Shown here in pieces: positions 24,735-36,045 of a stretch of 64,000 bases of DNA. Positions within the stretch are counted from its first letter, which is position 1. Every line of letters starts with the position of its first letter. Origin of the DNA: Beta vulgaris subsp. vulgaris (taxonomy: Eukaryota; Streptophyta; Magnoliopsida; Caryophyllales; Amaranthaceae); assembly GCF_026745355.1 (NCBI RefSeq), contig NC_079204.1, forward strand, positions 55,000,633 through 55,064,632, written 5' to 3'. Under the pieces are notes generated by a model that made no database searches, was not told the origin of the DNA, and worked only from the letters and a program-made list of their open reading frames with translations. A program made the translations under genes and the position numbers.

Positions 24735-25059
24735 TAAACACTAGCATAAGGTAGAATTATTAACCAAGGTTTTTAATTTCTTTTTCCTTTTTTGTTTATT
24801 GATTGCTTCTCATTTTGTGGCAATTATTTATTTTTCATTTATGTGATTTCAATACTTATTTTTAAGATAACATATAACTAATATTTTACAATTTTTTCCA
24901 CAAGCGTTTTAATTAAAATAGGTAATATAAATTTTTTGAGGTTTGAAGATCATCATAAATAATCGTATACTCCTTTTATGCAAGTTATTTGAAAAAATAA
25001 ATATTAAATTTATTGAACGTACATATGAAATCGTTGTAGTTTATTTCGATAACATTAAC

Positions 25060-26100
25060 TATAGAGTTAATTCCTACAATAAATTTTGTCCGTTTTGTCC
25101 TCATATTGTTGAAAACATGAGCCACATTTTAAGAGATTGTCCTAGGGCCATTCAGGTTTGGGACGAAAAGAACGAACACCATAACACCACTATACCATTC
25201 AAGGAGTGGCTAAAAGAAAAAATCACAAAAAATGTAAACCACCTTCTAAATGGGGTTCCTCCAGAAGTGGACTTCCTGTTCACATTATGGGGCCTCTGGT
25301 TAAGGCGTAACGTCTGGGTTTTCACCAAGAGAAATATATCCTCTTCCATTACAATCAAAAAGTCCAGTTGGGCCGCTACCGAATGGTTCTACACTAGGGA
25401 CCAACCTAAGGTGGGAAAAGCACCCAACTCCTCCCTATCCTCCTTACCCTCCTCCTCCTCCTTACCATCTGTATCTCGCAACCCCCTTGGTTCGAAAGTG
25501 AGCCAGTTTTGGCCCCTCCCCCGGCATCTACCCTCAAAATCAATGTGGACAGCTCTTTTCTTGTGTTATCAAAATAATCTTGTTTAGCGGCAATCTGCAG
25601 AGACCCCTATGGTAAGTGGTAGGGTGCGGTTTTCTTGAGCACTTATATTCTAATGCCATGGAAGCTGAATTAAGAGGTATATTAATGGCCATCAAGTGGG
25701 CAATCAACCAGAATTGGGACCGATGCATCATCACTTCAGATTGCGTAAATGCTTTAAAGGAAATAAAAAATAATAGGAATATCAAGAATATTGTTTGTAA
25801 TGTTGTTCATGATTGTAGGGCATTGCTCCAAGGAAATCCGGTCTGGAGCTGCAGTATGAAGGTAGACTCGCCAACAAGCTTGCGGATTCAATAGCAAAGT
25901 ATGGACAAGGGAGGACCGTAGGCTTTAATGTTTTGCATGAACTTTGTATCCCTCCCCCGGATTGTATTAAGTTTTTAGATACAGACTTGCTTAATTGTAA
26001 TATTGGTAGCATGGTGCGTGGTCATTCTGACCATGGCTAAGTTGTTGGATTATTGAGGATTTATTTATATATCTATTCTTGTTTTCTCAAAAAAAAAGAA
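25060..26100 (+). pseudogene. LINE ORF2 3' fragment: zinc-binding and RNase H regions
   Basis: The frame through 25587 shows the zinc-binding region CPFCPHIVENMSHILRDCPR (C-x2-C-x8-H-x4-C) and LWLRRNVWVFTKR, then SWAATEWFYTRDQPKVGKAP, a signature shared with the larger LINE at 37.3-38.6 kb. A shifted frame (25616-25894) continues with RNase H text, NAMEAELRGILMAIKWAI and DRCIITSDCVNALKEI. A poly-A tract follows at about 26089. Frameshifts and stops make it non-functional; RT and endonuclease are absent. Confidence 0.8.
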
Positions 26101-26489
26101 AGAATAAATGTCATTTATTGTTTTTTACAATTTCAATAGCTACTTTTGCTAAACACTTTTAATTAAATAACTACTTTGATAGCTAATCACTAACAGCTAC
26201 TAGTAGACAGCTAGCAGCTACCCCCCAACAACTACAACTACAGCTAACCGTTATTAAAACCCCTAATTTTGCTAAATATGCCCTAATTATTTTAAATAGG
26301 AACACTATACTTCATCTGATCTTGACATATATAATAAACTAATAGAGATAGGCATAGCTTGATCAAGTGAAGAATCAGAAGAAGAATATCTCCCGTCAAA
26401 AACGGTCAGATACCACTCATAGTCATAAGTCATAACTTTCTTTTTCGTTTGTAACTTGTAAGTTAGATGTAGTTTGTTTGAAAAAAAAA

Positions 26490-26830
26490 AAATTATTTCC
26501 CCTTGACAAGGACAAAGATTGTATTAAGTCGATAAAATCTTTTTTTTTTTTTGAGGGGATCTCCTAAAGGAGCCGCGAGTACCCGTTCAACTGCAAATAG
26601 TTCATTATCTTTTTGTTCCCTTGACAGAAACAAAAATTGCATTTTTATATGGAAAGAAACTACGCTGGGTCCCACGAGGAAGTCCAACTAATCCGCCGCT
26701 AATCCGCTGCTTTATTCGCTTCCCGATACACATAAGGAATTTGAACATCCTTAAATCTCTTCATATCTTCGGTAAAATCTAAAATAGGAGCACAATAGTC
26801 CAAGAAATTTCACACAACTTGTTGATTGTT
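26490..26830 (-). mobile_element. LINE 3' RNase H remnant
   Basis: Minus-strand text around 26750-26695 reads VQIPYVYREANKAAD, the characteristic C-terminal end of plant LINE RNase H. T runs at 26540-26551 (minus-strand poly-A) mark its 3' end. Text near 26500-26520 and 26616-26640 is similar (CCTTGACA-GACAAAGATTG), suggesting an internal duplication or second small insertion. No TSD established. Confidence 0.55.
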
Positions 26831-26899
26831 TGCATAACGAAAAGTTATCTCCCAATAAATATATAACAATTAGAAAAACAACAATATATCTCGTCTATC

Positions 26900-27470
26900 A
26901 ACTATGTGGGGGCCGCTCCCTCCCCCCTCTCTCTCTTTTTCTCTCTAAACCCTGGCCTCCCTTACCCTTTCTTCATCAGTTAGGGGGTTGCGCCATGGAT
27001 GTTTTCATCCATGGTAAGCCCCTCTCCCTCTTTTATTTTCAGTTTTTATTTCTGTTGAATAAATTAGTATCTCTTTATGGGATTTTTTTAGTACTCTCTA
27101 TTGTGGAGATCTCCTTCTCCCCTATGGGAGTTGTGAGTATGGTTTTTTTGTTTTTAGGTATGAGAAATTGTTCTCATTAGTTGAAGTTCGAGACTCAACA
27201 TGAAGGTATTGGAATCTCGGATGCGGTAAACATGGCTCGATCAAGATTGTTCTTCTCAAACTATGTCAGAATGATAGACTTCCTCATCAATAGTTGTTTA
27301 TTCAGCAAATACAAGGGGTTGCGATGTATTGCTCGATTTGGTTCATTGTAGTTTTTTCGAAGACGAATTTGATTTAACCTTATTTCATTGTATCTTGTTT
27401 TTCTTTAATATCTATTGTAAATGCCGTTTGGCCTTCAATTAATGAAATTTCTCTTTCAAAAAAAAAATCC
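26900..27470 (+). mobile_element. Possible retroposon made of LINE-like 5' and 3' untranslated sequence
   Basis: It opens with pyrimidine-rich CCTCTCTCTCTTTTTCTCTC plus TAAACCCTGGCCTCC, like plant LINE 5' UTRs. It ends with AATTAATGAAATTTCTCTTTC followed by a poly-A run (27459-27468). The open frame at 26830-27180 has no recognised similarity. No clear TSD. Could be an internally deleted, non-autonomous LINE. Confidence 0.4.
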
Positions 27471-27479
27471 CTCAATAAA

Positions 27480-28135
27480 TAAGTGTCTACTGCCCATCAA
27501 TTGTACGCTTTGTTTTTTATACTTGTCAATATATAAATTTAATAATTATAATCTTCAATTATCATTAATTACAAATTGATTGATTTATTAAAAGTATATA
27601 TTAAGACAAATCTAACAAGACTCCGCATAATTATATTTTTCTTTATTTGTAAATAACAAAAAATGATCAAACTAAAATAGATTATATCCATAATGCAAAG
27701 TACAAAGTGTATAGATTATTTTTTTATTTTTATATTAATTAAGGTATTTTATGATTAGAATTTGTAAAGTTTAGCATGAAATCCGGCCAAATATTGTATA
27801 CAAATAATGTGAGAATAGTGCTTTGCTTGCGCACTATTGATGTATCCTACTTTGAGTATAATATTTTACTAATATATACTTTCTTTCATTTTTATTTACA
27901 TGTTAAAGAGAAAAAAAAAAATTGGGTCTTGTTTCTACTCTTTACTCCTTGAAAGTAACTAAAGGATATGTGCAGTGCTCCCTTTTCCTATTTTTCTTAG
28001 TTATTGGGTCTATTTTAAGTGGATAGGATTTAGGAAAATGGATGAAGTATTTAGCAACGGATAAAGTAAAATCAAATGTTTTATGTAAAATGCTATTAGA
28101 ATTGTGTATAACTGTTTACAACTTTTATTAATAAA
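27480..28135. other. No gene recognised
   Basis: AT-rich; nothing coding and no clear transposon ends seen. Confidence 0.4.
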
Positions 28136-28403
28136 CTAGTTATTGGGCCAGAGTTATGCCCCGGATAAAAAAAAATTCATTTATTATATTGTACTTTGAT
28201 ATGATATCACTAAATACAACTTGGTCTAGTGGTTAAAACTTTAGTACATGAACCTGAGGACATGGGATCAAAACTTATACTATGCAATTTCTAATTTTTT
28301 TCAATGTACATGGATTACATGAACTAAGACTCCCTAGGGAGAACGCCACGTGACACCGTTCCTGATTTACGCACGCCTTTTAATATATTAATAATAATAT
28401 AGA
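28136..28403 (-). mobile_element. Non-autonomous Helitron, related to the copy at 22.5 kb
   Basis: In minus orientation it begins TCTATATTATTATTAATATA followed by AAAAGGCGTGCG, the same 5' end text as the first copy. It ends with a GC-rich hairpin region (CCGGGGCATAACTCTGGCCC) and AATAACTAG followed by T. It also carries the tRNA-like boxes in the same relative (antisense) position, here on the + strand: TTGGTCTAGTGGTTAA (about 28220-28236) and GGGATCAAAAC (28264-28274). The exact 5' base is ambiguous by 4 bp because GATA is duplicated. Confidence 0.8.
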
Positions 28404-28443
28404 TAGATAGTCATGATATACTAATAATCAAAATTATGTGGTA

Positions 28444-28704
28444 CTCCCTCTCTGTATTTTTTTATCTTTCCTACTTTGACTTTGCACGTTTGCCAATGCA
28501 CTTATTATACATTAAATATCTTTCATCACATATTAGTAAAAATTATAATAATTGAATATTAATAAAGTACTCATTGAGACGAATCAAACAAGATCTCACA
28601 TGACTATATTTTTTCTTATATATTGAGAAAAATCTAAAAGATTCTTTCTAATTGTAAATAGTATCAAGATTCTAAGTGAGAAAGATAAAAAAATACAGAG
28701 GGAG
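28444..28704. mobile_element. Stowaway MITE
   Basis: CTCCCTCTCTGTATTTTTTT and AAAAAAATACAGAGGGAG are near-perfect inverted termini flanked by TA (28442-28443, 28705-28706). A degenerate relative lies at about 63360-63560. Confidence 0.88.
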
Positions 28705-28719
28705 TAGCAAATTTGGTAT

Positions 28720-29410
28720 TAAGTATCCACTAAATGATGAGACTATTCTAGATACATCTCTTTGGGAAATGGAGGGGCACTGTCTGTTACATACTATATT
28801 TTAATGTCAAGGGGTAAAGGACTGTGTTGTTAGTGGAGACCAAATCAAAGATGCCTCTGATTCTTACCAAAGAACATACTTTGTTTAACGTGTGCTTAGT
28901 GCCTGATGATTTGTTAGCCATGACATATCATGCAAGCCTCAACGCATGATAGGTCGTAGAACAATATACTCCGGTACTCCCATTGTACAATACTAATTGA
29001 TGGATCTTGACATTTTATATATATCAACCAGTGAGTGACCAGGTGATGCCTCATGTTATATTTTTCGTAAATTTTTTTCGGTGAGGAAATATTGACGTAA
29101 TGATATAATAAGTAATTGCATGATATTTTAAAAAAGAAATTCTTAAAACTTTGGGGTTGAAGTAATATCTTATTAACTTTCTACGATGAATTAGAATAAG
29201 AGTTTATGTCTATATATAATACACTATTGTTATATTATAAAAGGTTAGGTATCTAACTACTTGTGTAAATCTTTTAATTAGATATAATTAAAGACATTAT
29301 AATATTTTATTTTGGAATATTAAACAATGTTGTTTATGTTGGATTCATGATCAAACTTTCACTTTTTATTTCAAAGGTCACGTGTTTGATACCTTGTAAT
29401 TATACAACAT
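28720..29410. other. No gene recognised
   Basis: AT-rich intergenic DNA; no coding similarity seen. Confidence 0.4.
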
Positions 29411-29412
29411 TA

Positions 29413-29724
29413 CTCCCTCCGTTTCCTAAAATCTTCACTCTTTCCGTTTAAGTGCGTTTCCAAAAGATCTTCCCTTTTTTACTTTATTCCTTATTTGAAA
29501 TTTTTTCCCTTTTTACCCTCTCATGTCCTTATCATATGGTCCACCATTACATTATTAATTCAATTTTACTCCCTTTCTCTATCCTACTTTAACCCTTTTT
29601 TATTTGTTTATTTATCTTAACCCCTTTATCTCTCCTACTTTACCCACCCCACACCCACACAAATTGATCCTCCTTCGTATCTGTAGGAACAGTAACAAAG
29701 AAGATCTTTAGGAAGCGGAGGGAG
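29413..29724. mobile_element. Stowaway MITE
   Basis: CTCCCTCCGTTTCCTAAAAT and ATCTTTAGGAAGCGGAGGGAG form inverted termini; TA flanks at 29411-29412 and 29725-29726. Non-coding. Confidence 0.88.
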
Positions 29725-29752
29725 TATTTTAGTAACACCTTTCAATATATTA

Positions 29753-30578
29753 GGGCCTATTCTCCCCAACTTATTTTCAGTTCAGTTCAGTAATTTAATT
29801 CGCTGGTAATAAAACAATGATAATTATTATTATTATTATTATCATTATTATTATTACTACTATTACTATTATAAACAATGCTAATTAGCGACTGCTTAGG
29901 AAACGGTCGCTAAATTCGAAATATCAGATGCTAATTTTTTAGTGTCCGCAAAGCGGACGCAATTTGGAGAAGTAGCGACCAAGGGTTTTGCATCAGCCAT
30001 TTAGCGTCCGTCAGCAGACGCTAATATATTTAGCGTCCGATTCCGCGTTTTTAGCGTCTGATTTTTGCGGACGCTAAAGACTGACATTCTTGTTGTGATA
30101 TGATTATAATAATTATATATTATTATTATATATTATTATTTTAATATTGCTAATTATTGTTTTGCTAATACTTTCTTTATATGATTCGGCTAATTATATT
30201 GAAATGATAATTTAAGCCTAAGAAGTACACATTGCAATAATATTTGTTATTGTTCAAAGTACAAACTTTTTAGTAGATGACAACAATAATACTATTAATA
30301 ATAACAACAATAATACTTGTCATTGTTGAAATAAAAAAAAAATACATGTTTTGATAGTTGAATTACTAGGCAAAATAATAATACTATCGAACATTAACTA
30401 GTTTTCATAATCGGTTAATTATTATTTTATTTAATAACTTATTATTATTAATTAAATAATATTATATTATTATCACTACTATTAGTTATAATTTAATTCA
30501 GTTCAGTTGCAATCAGTTCAGTTCAGTTCAGTTGCGTTCAGTTCAGTTTAGTTGTTTTATGTCGAAGAAAACAGACTC
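29753..30578. mobile_element. PIF/Harbinger (Tourist-like) element with TTA target duplication
   Basis: The left end GGGCCTATTCTCCCCAACTT, followed by a CAGTTCAGTTCAG run, pairs with a right end of CAGTTCAGTTTAGTTG...ACAGACTC. TTA lies on both sides (29750-29752, 30579-30581). The interior holds ATT microsatellites and a CACTA-like segment. No transposase. Confidence 0.6.
29877..30102 (-). mobile_element. CACTA-like terminal fragment
   Basis: Repeated subterminal words TTAGCGTCCG and GCGGACGCTAAA in both orientations (about 29940-30075), ending with CATTCTTGTTGTGA. In reverse complement this is TCACAACAAGAATG, close to the CACTACAAGAAA terminus of CACTA elements. The other end is absent. Nested in the Tourist-like element. 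Confidence 0.5.
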
Positions 30579-30963
30579 TTAGTATAGATGTATTTTTTTA
30601 CTATTAAACCGTACAATTTTTCAGCAACGTACAACTTGATATACAAATTCTACCACATCTATTATATTTTGACTTTGTAGTTTATATTTTCTCTGTTATT
30701 ATTAAATGAGTCGCTTTTTCTTTTAAGTGAGAGTTTTTTGGAAGAAAGGACTTGCTTAATAAAAAAAAAAGGATGAAGTATTATTAACACAGAAATATGG
30801 TCAAAGTTTATTATTATTGTTTTATTATCAGAGAATTAAATGACTATGGGATGGATGGTAGCAAAGTGAAAACAAAAACTACTAAACTAAAAAAAATTTG
30901 CTACTCAGTGAGACAATTTTTTTTTTTTTTTGATTCAAACTACACAGGGAGACTATCACTAAC

Positions 30964-32300
30964 TTAATTTGATGCGATTTTAGCCATCGAAGATGCAGAG
31001 AGCAAGGATGGTATTGTCCTCAAAACAAAGCTTCTCCGTATCACCGTATCCCTTGACTTGAAATTAGAACGGCGGAACAACTTGGCAAAGTATGGTACCT
31101 TTTCAACCGCGGGACTTGCATGTGGCCGGCTACACGTAAAATTACAGTTGTGGTCGCAGCGCGACATCCTGTTACCCTGTCAGTCCGTCAGCTCATTTTC
31201 AAATGGTTATATCTCACTTGTTTCTCATCGGAATCGAGCTTTTGACCATGCGTCGGAAGGTTATCGAGCTAAATTTTCATCCCAACTTGAATCTTCCCAA
31301 AATATTAAGTGTGTTTTGAGATATGACCTTTTGAAATTGACCTTTATGAACAAACCCTTATGAACAAATGGAATTACTCTTATGATCAAATGGAGTTACT
31401 TGTATGAGTATGTGGTTACTTTTAACAATAAAAAGGTGTCACTCCTATAGAGAAATGTGGTTACTCTTAGGCTCCGTTTGGTAGGGTGTAAAACGTTTTT
31501 CTGGAAAAGTGTTTCCCTCTATTTTTCTGTTTACATTGTTTGGTTGGCAAAAGAGTGTAAAATCATTGAAGTCGTTACTCGTATGATTAAATGAGGTTAC
31601 TCATATAATTAAATAAATGTGGTTACTAGTATGATTAAACAAGGTTACTCATAAAATTAAACAAGGTCATTCATAAGATTAAATGAGGTTACTCATAGTA
31701 TTAAACGAGGTTACTCCAACAATATTATAAGGTTACTCATATAATATTTTAAGGTTGCTCATATGAACAAATGAGATTACTGGTATGATATGATATGAAT
31801 AAATAAGGTTAATGATATGAACAATGGAGGTTACTCAGTTGAAATCCCAAATAAAAGAAAACGTTAAACTAACTTCCATTTAAAATCCCCAAATTAACTT
31901 ATCTAATTCAGTCTTTAAACTCTTTTCCCCTTAAAGATAACAATTTAGAAAGAGGATAGAGAAAATACAAGATAGATATCAAATACAAGAGTTCTTCAGA
32001 GATTGAAAAGAAAGAGAAGAAGAAGAAGAGAGAGAACGAGTGAAGCTTCCTTCAATGGAGGAGAGAGAAAATAGAAGAAATGAATTGAGGAGAGAGAAAA
32101 TGTTAAAGAGTCTTGAAGAGGTCCAGGGGAAGTAACGTTGTCGTCGGCTTCAACCACGAGAGAGAAGAATTTGGTATGTAATTCACAAGAGAATCACGCG
32201 TAAGAAGAAGCGCTAATTTCCACCTGGGCTTATATATAGGTCGACTACAAGCGAAATTTCTGGTGTGGTCGGCTGTATATAAGAATTTGTGCCTTTTCAA
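30964..32300. repeat. GTTAC-motif repeat region flanked by two similar segments
   Basis: 31360-31860 has many GAGGTTACTCATATGA-type units, the same motif class as 9.2-10.2 kb. A purine-rich GAGAGAGAAAATAG stretch follows (about 32010-32100), as in that locus. On either side, minus-strand text is similar: about 31160-31100 (NFTCSRPHASP) and about 32270-32230 (NFACSRPIYKP). These look like direct copies of one short sequence, not genes. A truncated Tourist-like end is inserted at 31470. Confidence 0.5.
31470..31566 (+). mobile_element. Truncated left end of a Tourist-like element
   Basis: GGCTCCGTTTGGTAGGGTGT follows a TTA and matches the first ~95 bp of the complete element at 33688, including TTTACATTGTTTGGTTGGC and AAAAGAGTGTAAAATCATT. 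The rest is missing. Confidence 0.75.
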
Positions 32301-32309
32301 TGTAACTTC

Positions 32310-33680
32310 GGCTAAATAATTACTTCCTCTATTTTTTTATTACTTGCATTGTTTTTTTATTTTTGGCAAATCTCTTACTACTTGCATTGTTTCTATTTTT
32401 GACAATATATTCTTTCTCTTAGGACATAAGGTTCTTTTTTATCCTCTATCTCTCTTCTTAATTTAAGTCCTTCTGCAAAAAAGAAAATGCAAGTAATAGA
32501 TAAATATATATTAGATTAGAATGATACAACATTAGATCACATGACTCTAACATGCATAATATTCATTCTCTCGTCATTTAAGAAGAAAATTGTAATGAAA
32601 GATTATAACGTTAGATCTTATGACTCTAATATTATATATATACAATAGATATTATTACATTATACTAGAGAGGTAAAACATTATATCACATAGTAACTAT
32701 ATAGCTAGTAAATTGATCGTATCAGGTCTAACTATAGACGGGTTGAACACCCTCAACCTAACCCAATCTATTTATTAAAGGGTCAATTACACTCAACCGT
32801 AACCCGGCTCATTTATTAAATGGGTTACCTGATCCGTTTATCAAGAGCGCATATACATATAAACTAAACAAATGTACGTCATATTTCTTAATGCACGACT
32901 TATATAGTAATATCTTACCTAGATAAACCAAAACGGATAACCAAAGAATAAATATATGTATTTATTGAAAAATATTCAAGTTATTTCAAGCTCAACGATT
33001 AATATTGATAGTAGAATATAGTAGTTAAACAGGTTGTCGCGTAGGATTTAGGTTGAAATGTTCAACCCCAACCCAATCTGTTTAATAAACGGGTCATGTT
33101 GGGTCAACCTGCTTACTTAAACAGGTTGAAACCGGCCTTGACCCAAACCCGCTAATTTCCGATCGGGTTAGCGAATCATGTCAACTTTTACCACCTCTAA
33201 TAGTAACATAAGTACATAGCCTTAGTAATATATCTGTTGTGCGGTCAAATAAATAATACTCCATTTAGTTTTAAATAGATACTCCAATATGATTTTTACA
33301 CTATTTATGAACTCTACTATGATCATATTTTTCTACATATGTATAAAAACCAAAATTAGCATAGAATATGTAATTGATTTTCTCTTAACATAAATTTTCA
33401 TAAATATCAATTTTTCATAATAAATTATTAATAATAATTATAATATTAAAAGTGAAAATTGTACATTAATAAATGTATAAGTCAAAAGGGAACATCTTTA
33501 AAAAATACGAGAGTAACAATAAAATATTACATCGGCTCCTTCTCTTTTACCTTATTTTCCTAATTCTATACTATAGATACAATCATAAAAAAGAACTTTT
33601 TCATGAAACTACAATGATACCATTATCGTGGATCTCAAGTCAAAGGATAAGCCATAAGAAAGAAACGTGGAAATCAAATT
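32310..33680. other. Intergenic repeats; no gene recognised
   Basis: About 32325-32510 resembles a decayed Stowaway (ACTTCCTCTATTTTTTTATT). About 32727-33205 contains many forms of AACCCAATCTATTTATTAAA and GGGTTGAACACCCTCAACC, resembling common non-autonomous repeats with GGGTTGACCC text. The frame at 33473-33865 runs into the next element and is not a gene. Confidence 0.4.
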
Positions 33681-33687
33681 TGACTAA

Positions 33688-35038
33688 GGCTCCGTTTGGT
33701 AGGCGTAAAATATTTTTTCGGAAAACTATTTTCCTCTATTTTCAGTTTTACATTGTTTGGTTGGCAAAAGAGTGTAAAATCATTTTTCCTTGGGGTAAAA
33801 TTACTCTCCCAATGATGGAAAACCATTTTCCTTTCAAAATGAAGGGAAAACTATTTTCCTTATGAGAACGTATTGTGTCGGACTCGTCCGACCATAATCT
33901 TTGGTCGGACGACTTTCAGGTGGTTCCAAATTTTTTTTCAGTTAGTCTTAATTTTTTTTCAGGTAGTCTTCATTTTTTTCAGGTAGTCTTCATTTTGTTT
34001 TCAGTTAGTCTTCTTTTTTTTCAGTTGGTTTTTGTACTTCAGTTAGACTTACTTTGGGTTTCAGTTGGTCTTTATTCTTTTTCAGGTAGTCTTCATTTTT
34101 TTTCAGGTAGTCTTCATTCTTTTTCAGGTAGTCTTCATTTTTTTCAATTAGTCCAACTGAAAAAAAACAAAGTCCAACTGAAAGAAAACAAAGTCCAACT
34201 AAAAGAAAACAAAGTCCAACTGAAAAGAAAATAAAACACTAACCTCAGCTTTCTCTCACTTTCTCCTTCTTCTTCATTTCTCTTAGCTGGTTTTTTTCTT
34301 CCAACCTAGAAGAAAGTGAAGTACGGCCCATCAGCAATACTACTCATTACGGATCCTTTGTTTTTTTCAGTCAGTTTCATTTTCATTCCTCTGCGTCTGA
34401 TAGTGATTTCATTTTCTCTCTCGCTCGATCTCCTTCTTCCATGGCGGCAGCTATGACAAGTCCTGCGAGAATCACACCTTCTTCTCAAACAATGGTGTCG
34501 TCTCCGCCGAGACAGTCGTCGGAAGTAAAACGATCGTGAAATAAAGACGATGATGGATGGAAATAATGAAAGGAAAGTATATATACTATTACTACGGCGT
34601 TTACTAAGGTCTGGGAAGTTGGTAAATTTGTGGGGGTTTGGTTTTCAAGAATGAGAAAATGTGTCACCCACATGTTTCCTTCAACAGGGAGATCAAGAAC
34701 AACGGTGATGAGTGATGACCATTGTTGTGGAGGTGGTTTGGAATAAGGGGAAGTCAAAAGGAGGATGATGAGGAATAAGGAGAGAGAGAGCCCGTCTGAT
34801 AGAAAGCATTGGGTCAGACGGTCTGACCCAATACTTTCACTTTCCTTATATTTCTTGTACACTCCACTCACTACATCCTTACTTTCCCTTTCATTTTCCT
34901 TTCCTTTCATTTCATCATTTTTCTTACATCGAACCAAACAACGGAAAACTAATTTTGGAATTGTGTTTTCCATTGTAAATTGTTTTCCATGAAAATCATT
35001 TTACACTGCTAATGTTTTGCGCCCTACCAAACGGAGCC
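33688..35038. mobile_element. PIF/Harbinger (Tourist-like) element, 1,351 bp, TAA target duplication
   Basis: Termini GGCTCCGTTTGGTAGG and CCTACCAAACGGAGCC are perfect inverted repeats with TAA on both sides (33685-33687, 35039-35041). Longer inverted similarity continues inward (TAAAATTACTC, TTTTCC blocks). No transposase. Inside, 33915-34160 is a minisatellite of TCTTCATTTTTTTTCAGGTAG units, and 34163-34230 repeats AAAGTCCAACTGAAA. The short frames in 34306-34992 are within this element and unrecognised. Confidence 0.85.
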
Positions 35039-35039
35039 T

Positions 35040-35495
35040 AAGTTCAACATAGTTTCCAAAGAATTCAATCAATGCAAAACAATTTTTCGAATAAACACAT
35101 TACCACGACGGCACGACCCAGCTGTTGTTAATCATTGAGAGCCACAACAGATGATATATGCAGGACTTCCATACTTGATACTCCAGGTCAATATTAAAAC
35201 CCATGTTAGCATATGTTCTGGTTGAGTTGTTAGCCACAAAATCTTTCTTTTCTTTCTTATTCTTTGTCAGTTTGTCTCGTAGTGATGGTTAATGCCGAGG
35301 CTTATCTATCGGACTGTCACCATACTTAAGTAAATTAGTTGAAATTTTCAGTGTAGTTACTTGCAAGGGTAAGCTACACATCAAAATACTCCTTTTGACC
35401 TTGAGTTATTATCTTTTATTTCTAAATAGAGGTAAGATGAAAAGTATTAAGAGGAACTGTAAGAAGGGAACTCTTAATACGCCTTGAGTAGTTGA
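35040..35495. other. No gene recognised
   Basis: Intergenic sequence without recognised coding similarity. Confidence 0.4.
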
Positions 35496-35498
35496 GTT

Positions 35499-36045
35499 TT
35501 TTTTTTTTTTTTTTTTTGGATACAAAAGGACAAGTTAGGGCATCCTTCTCTCATGGGAGTAACCTAACAAATCTAAGTTTACAAAATAGGCAAGCGTAGG
35601 ATCATTTCCTATGTCAACGTCCACCACCGCAGCAGAAATAGTGTGACCTTTTTTTTGATAGATAGTCTGTTGTGCAGTTGGCTTCGCGGAAAATGTGATC
35701 TATGGAACAAATAGTCATTCGACTAATTTTCAACCGGATCTCATTGATGAGAGTGTTAATGCTTCATGGACATGAATATCGACCTTGAAGAATGTGAATC
35801 ACCATCTGACTGTCTCCTTCGACATAAATGTTTTGCATATTGAGATTTTGTGCCAAACTAAAACCATTGCGCAATCTCCTGGCCTCAGCTACAAGAGCTG
35901 AAGTTTGACCAAAATGATAAGTTTGGGCTGCTAATACTTGTCCGGCAGAGTTACGGATGATTACACCAGCCGAAACGGAGGTCCCAACAACAGAGCCATC
36001 AAAATTAAGTTCACAACATCCTTGCGGTGGGAGCGCCATTGAGTT
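35499..36045 (-). pseudogene. RNase H (RVT_3-like) fragment of a LINE
   Basis: A minus-strand open frame at 36039-35764 shows the RNase H fold: ELNFDGSV (first Asp), GVIIRNSAGQVLAAQTYHF, LVAEARRLRNGFSLAQ (Glu) and IYVEGDSQMVIHIL (second Asp). A later stop is followed by further out-of-frame similarity (around 35720-35530) and by a T run at 35499-35518 (poly-A). A 3' LINE piece is the best explanation; a host RNase H-like gene fragment is possible but less likely given the poly-A. Confidence 0.7.

Larger units (their letters stand above)
24231..26285. mobile_element. Putative hAT-like element carrying nested insertions
   Basis: The left end GGCCCTGTTTGGCACCAGG with subterminal GGTAGCGGGTAGCGG resembles, in inverted orientation, the right end around 26200-26285 (AGCTAACCGTTAT, then TTTTGCTAAATATGCCC). 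The GGCCCTGTTTGG type of end is common in plant hAT MITEs. A Stowaway MITE (24396-24734) and a LINE 3' end (about 25060-26100) lie inside. The TSD is not clear, so the pairing of the ends is tentative. Confidence 0.4.

Noticed and set aside
34306..34992. Possible gene inside the Tourist-like element (frames of 60-162 codons)
   Set aside because: Frames overlap on both strands, show no transposase or host domain, and are low in complexity.
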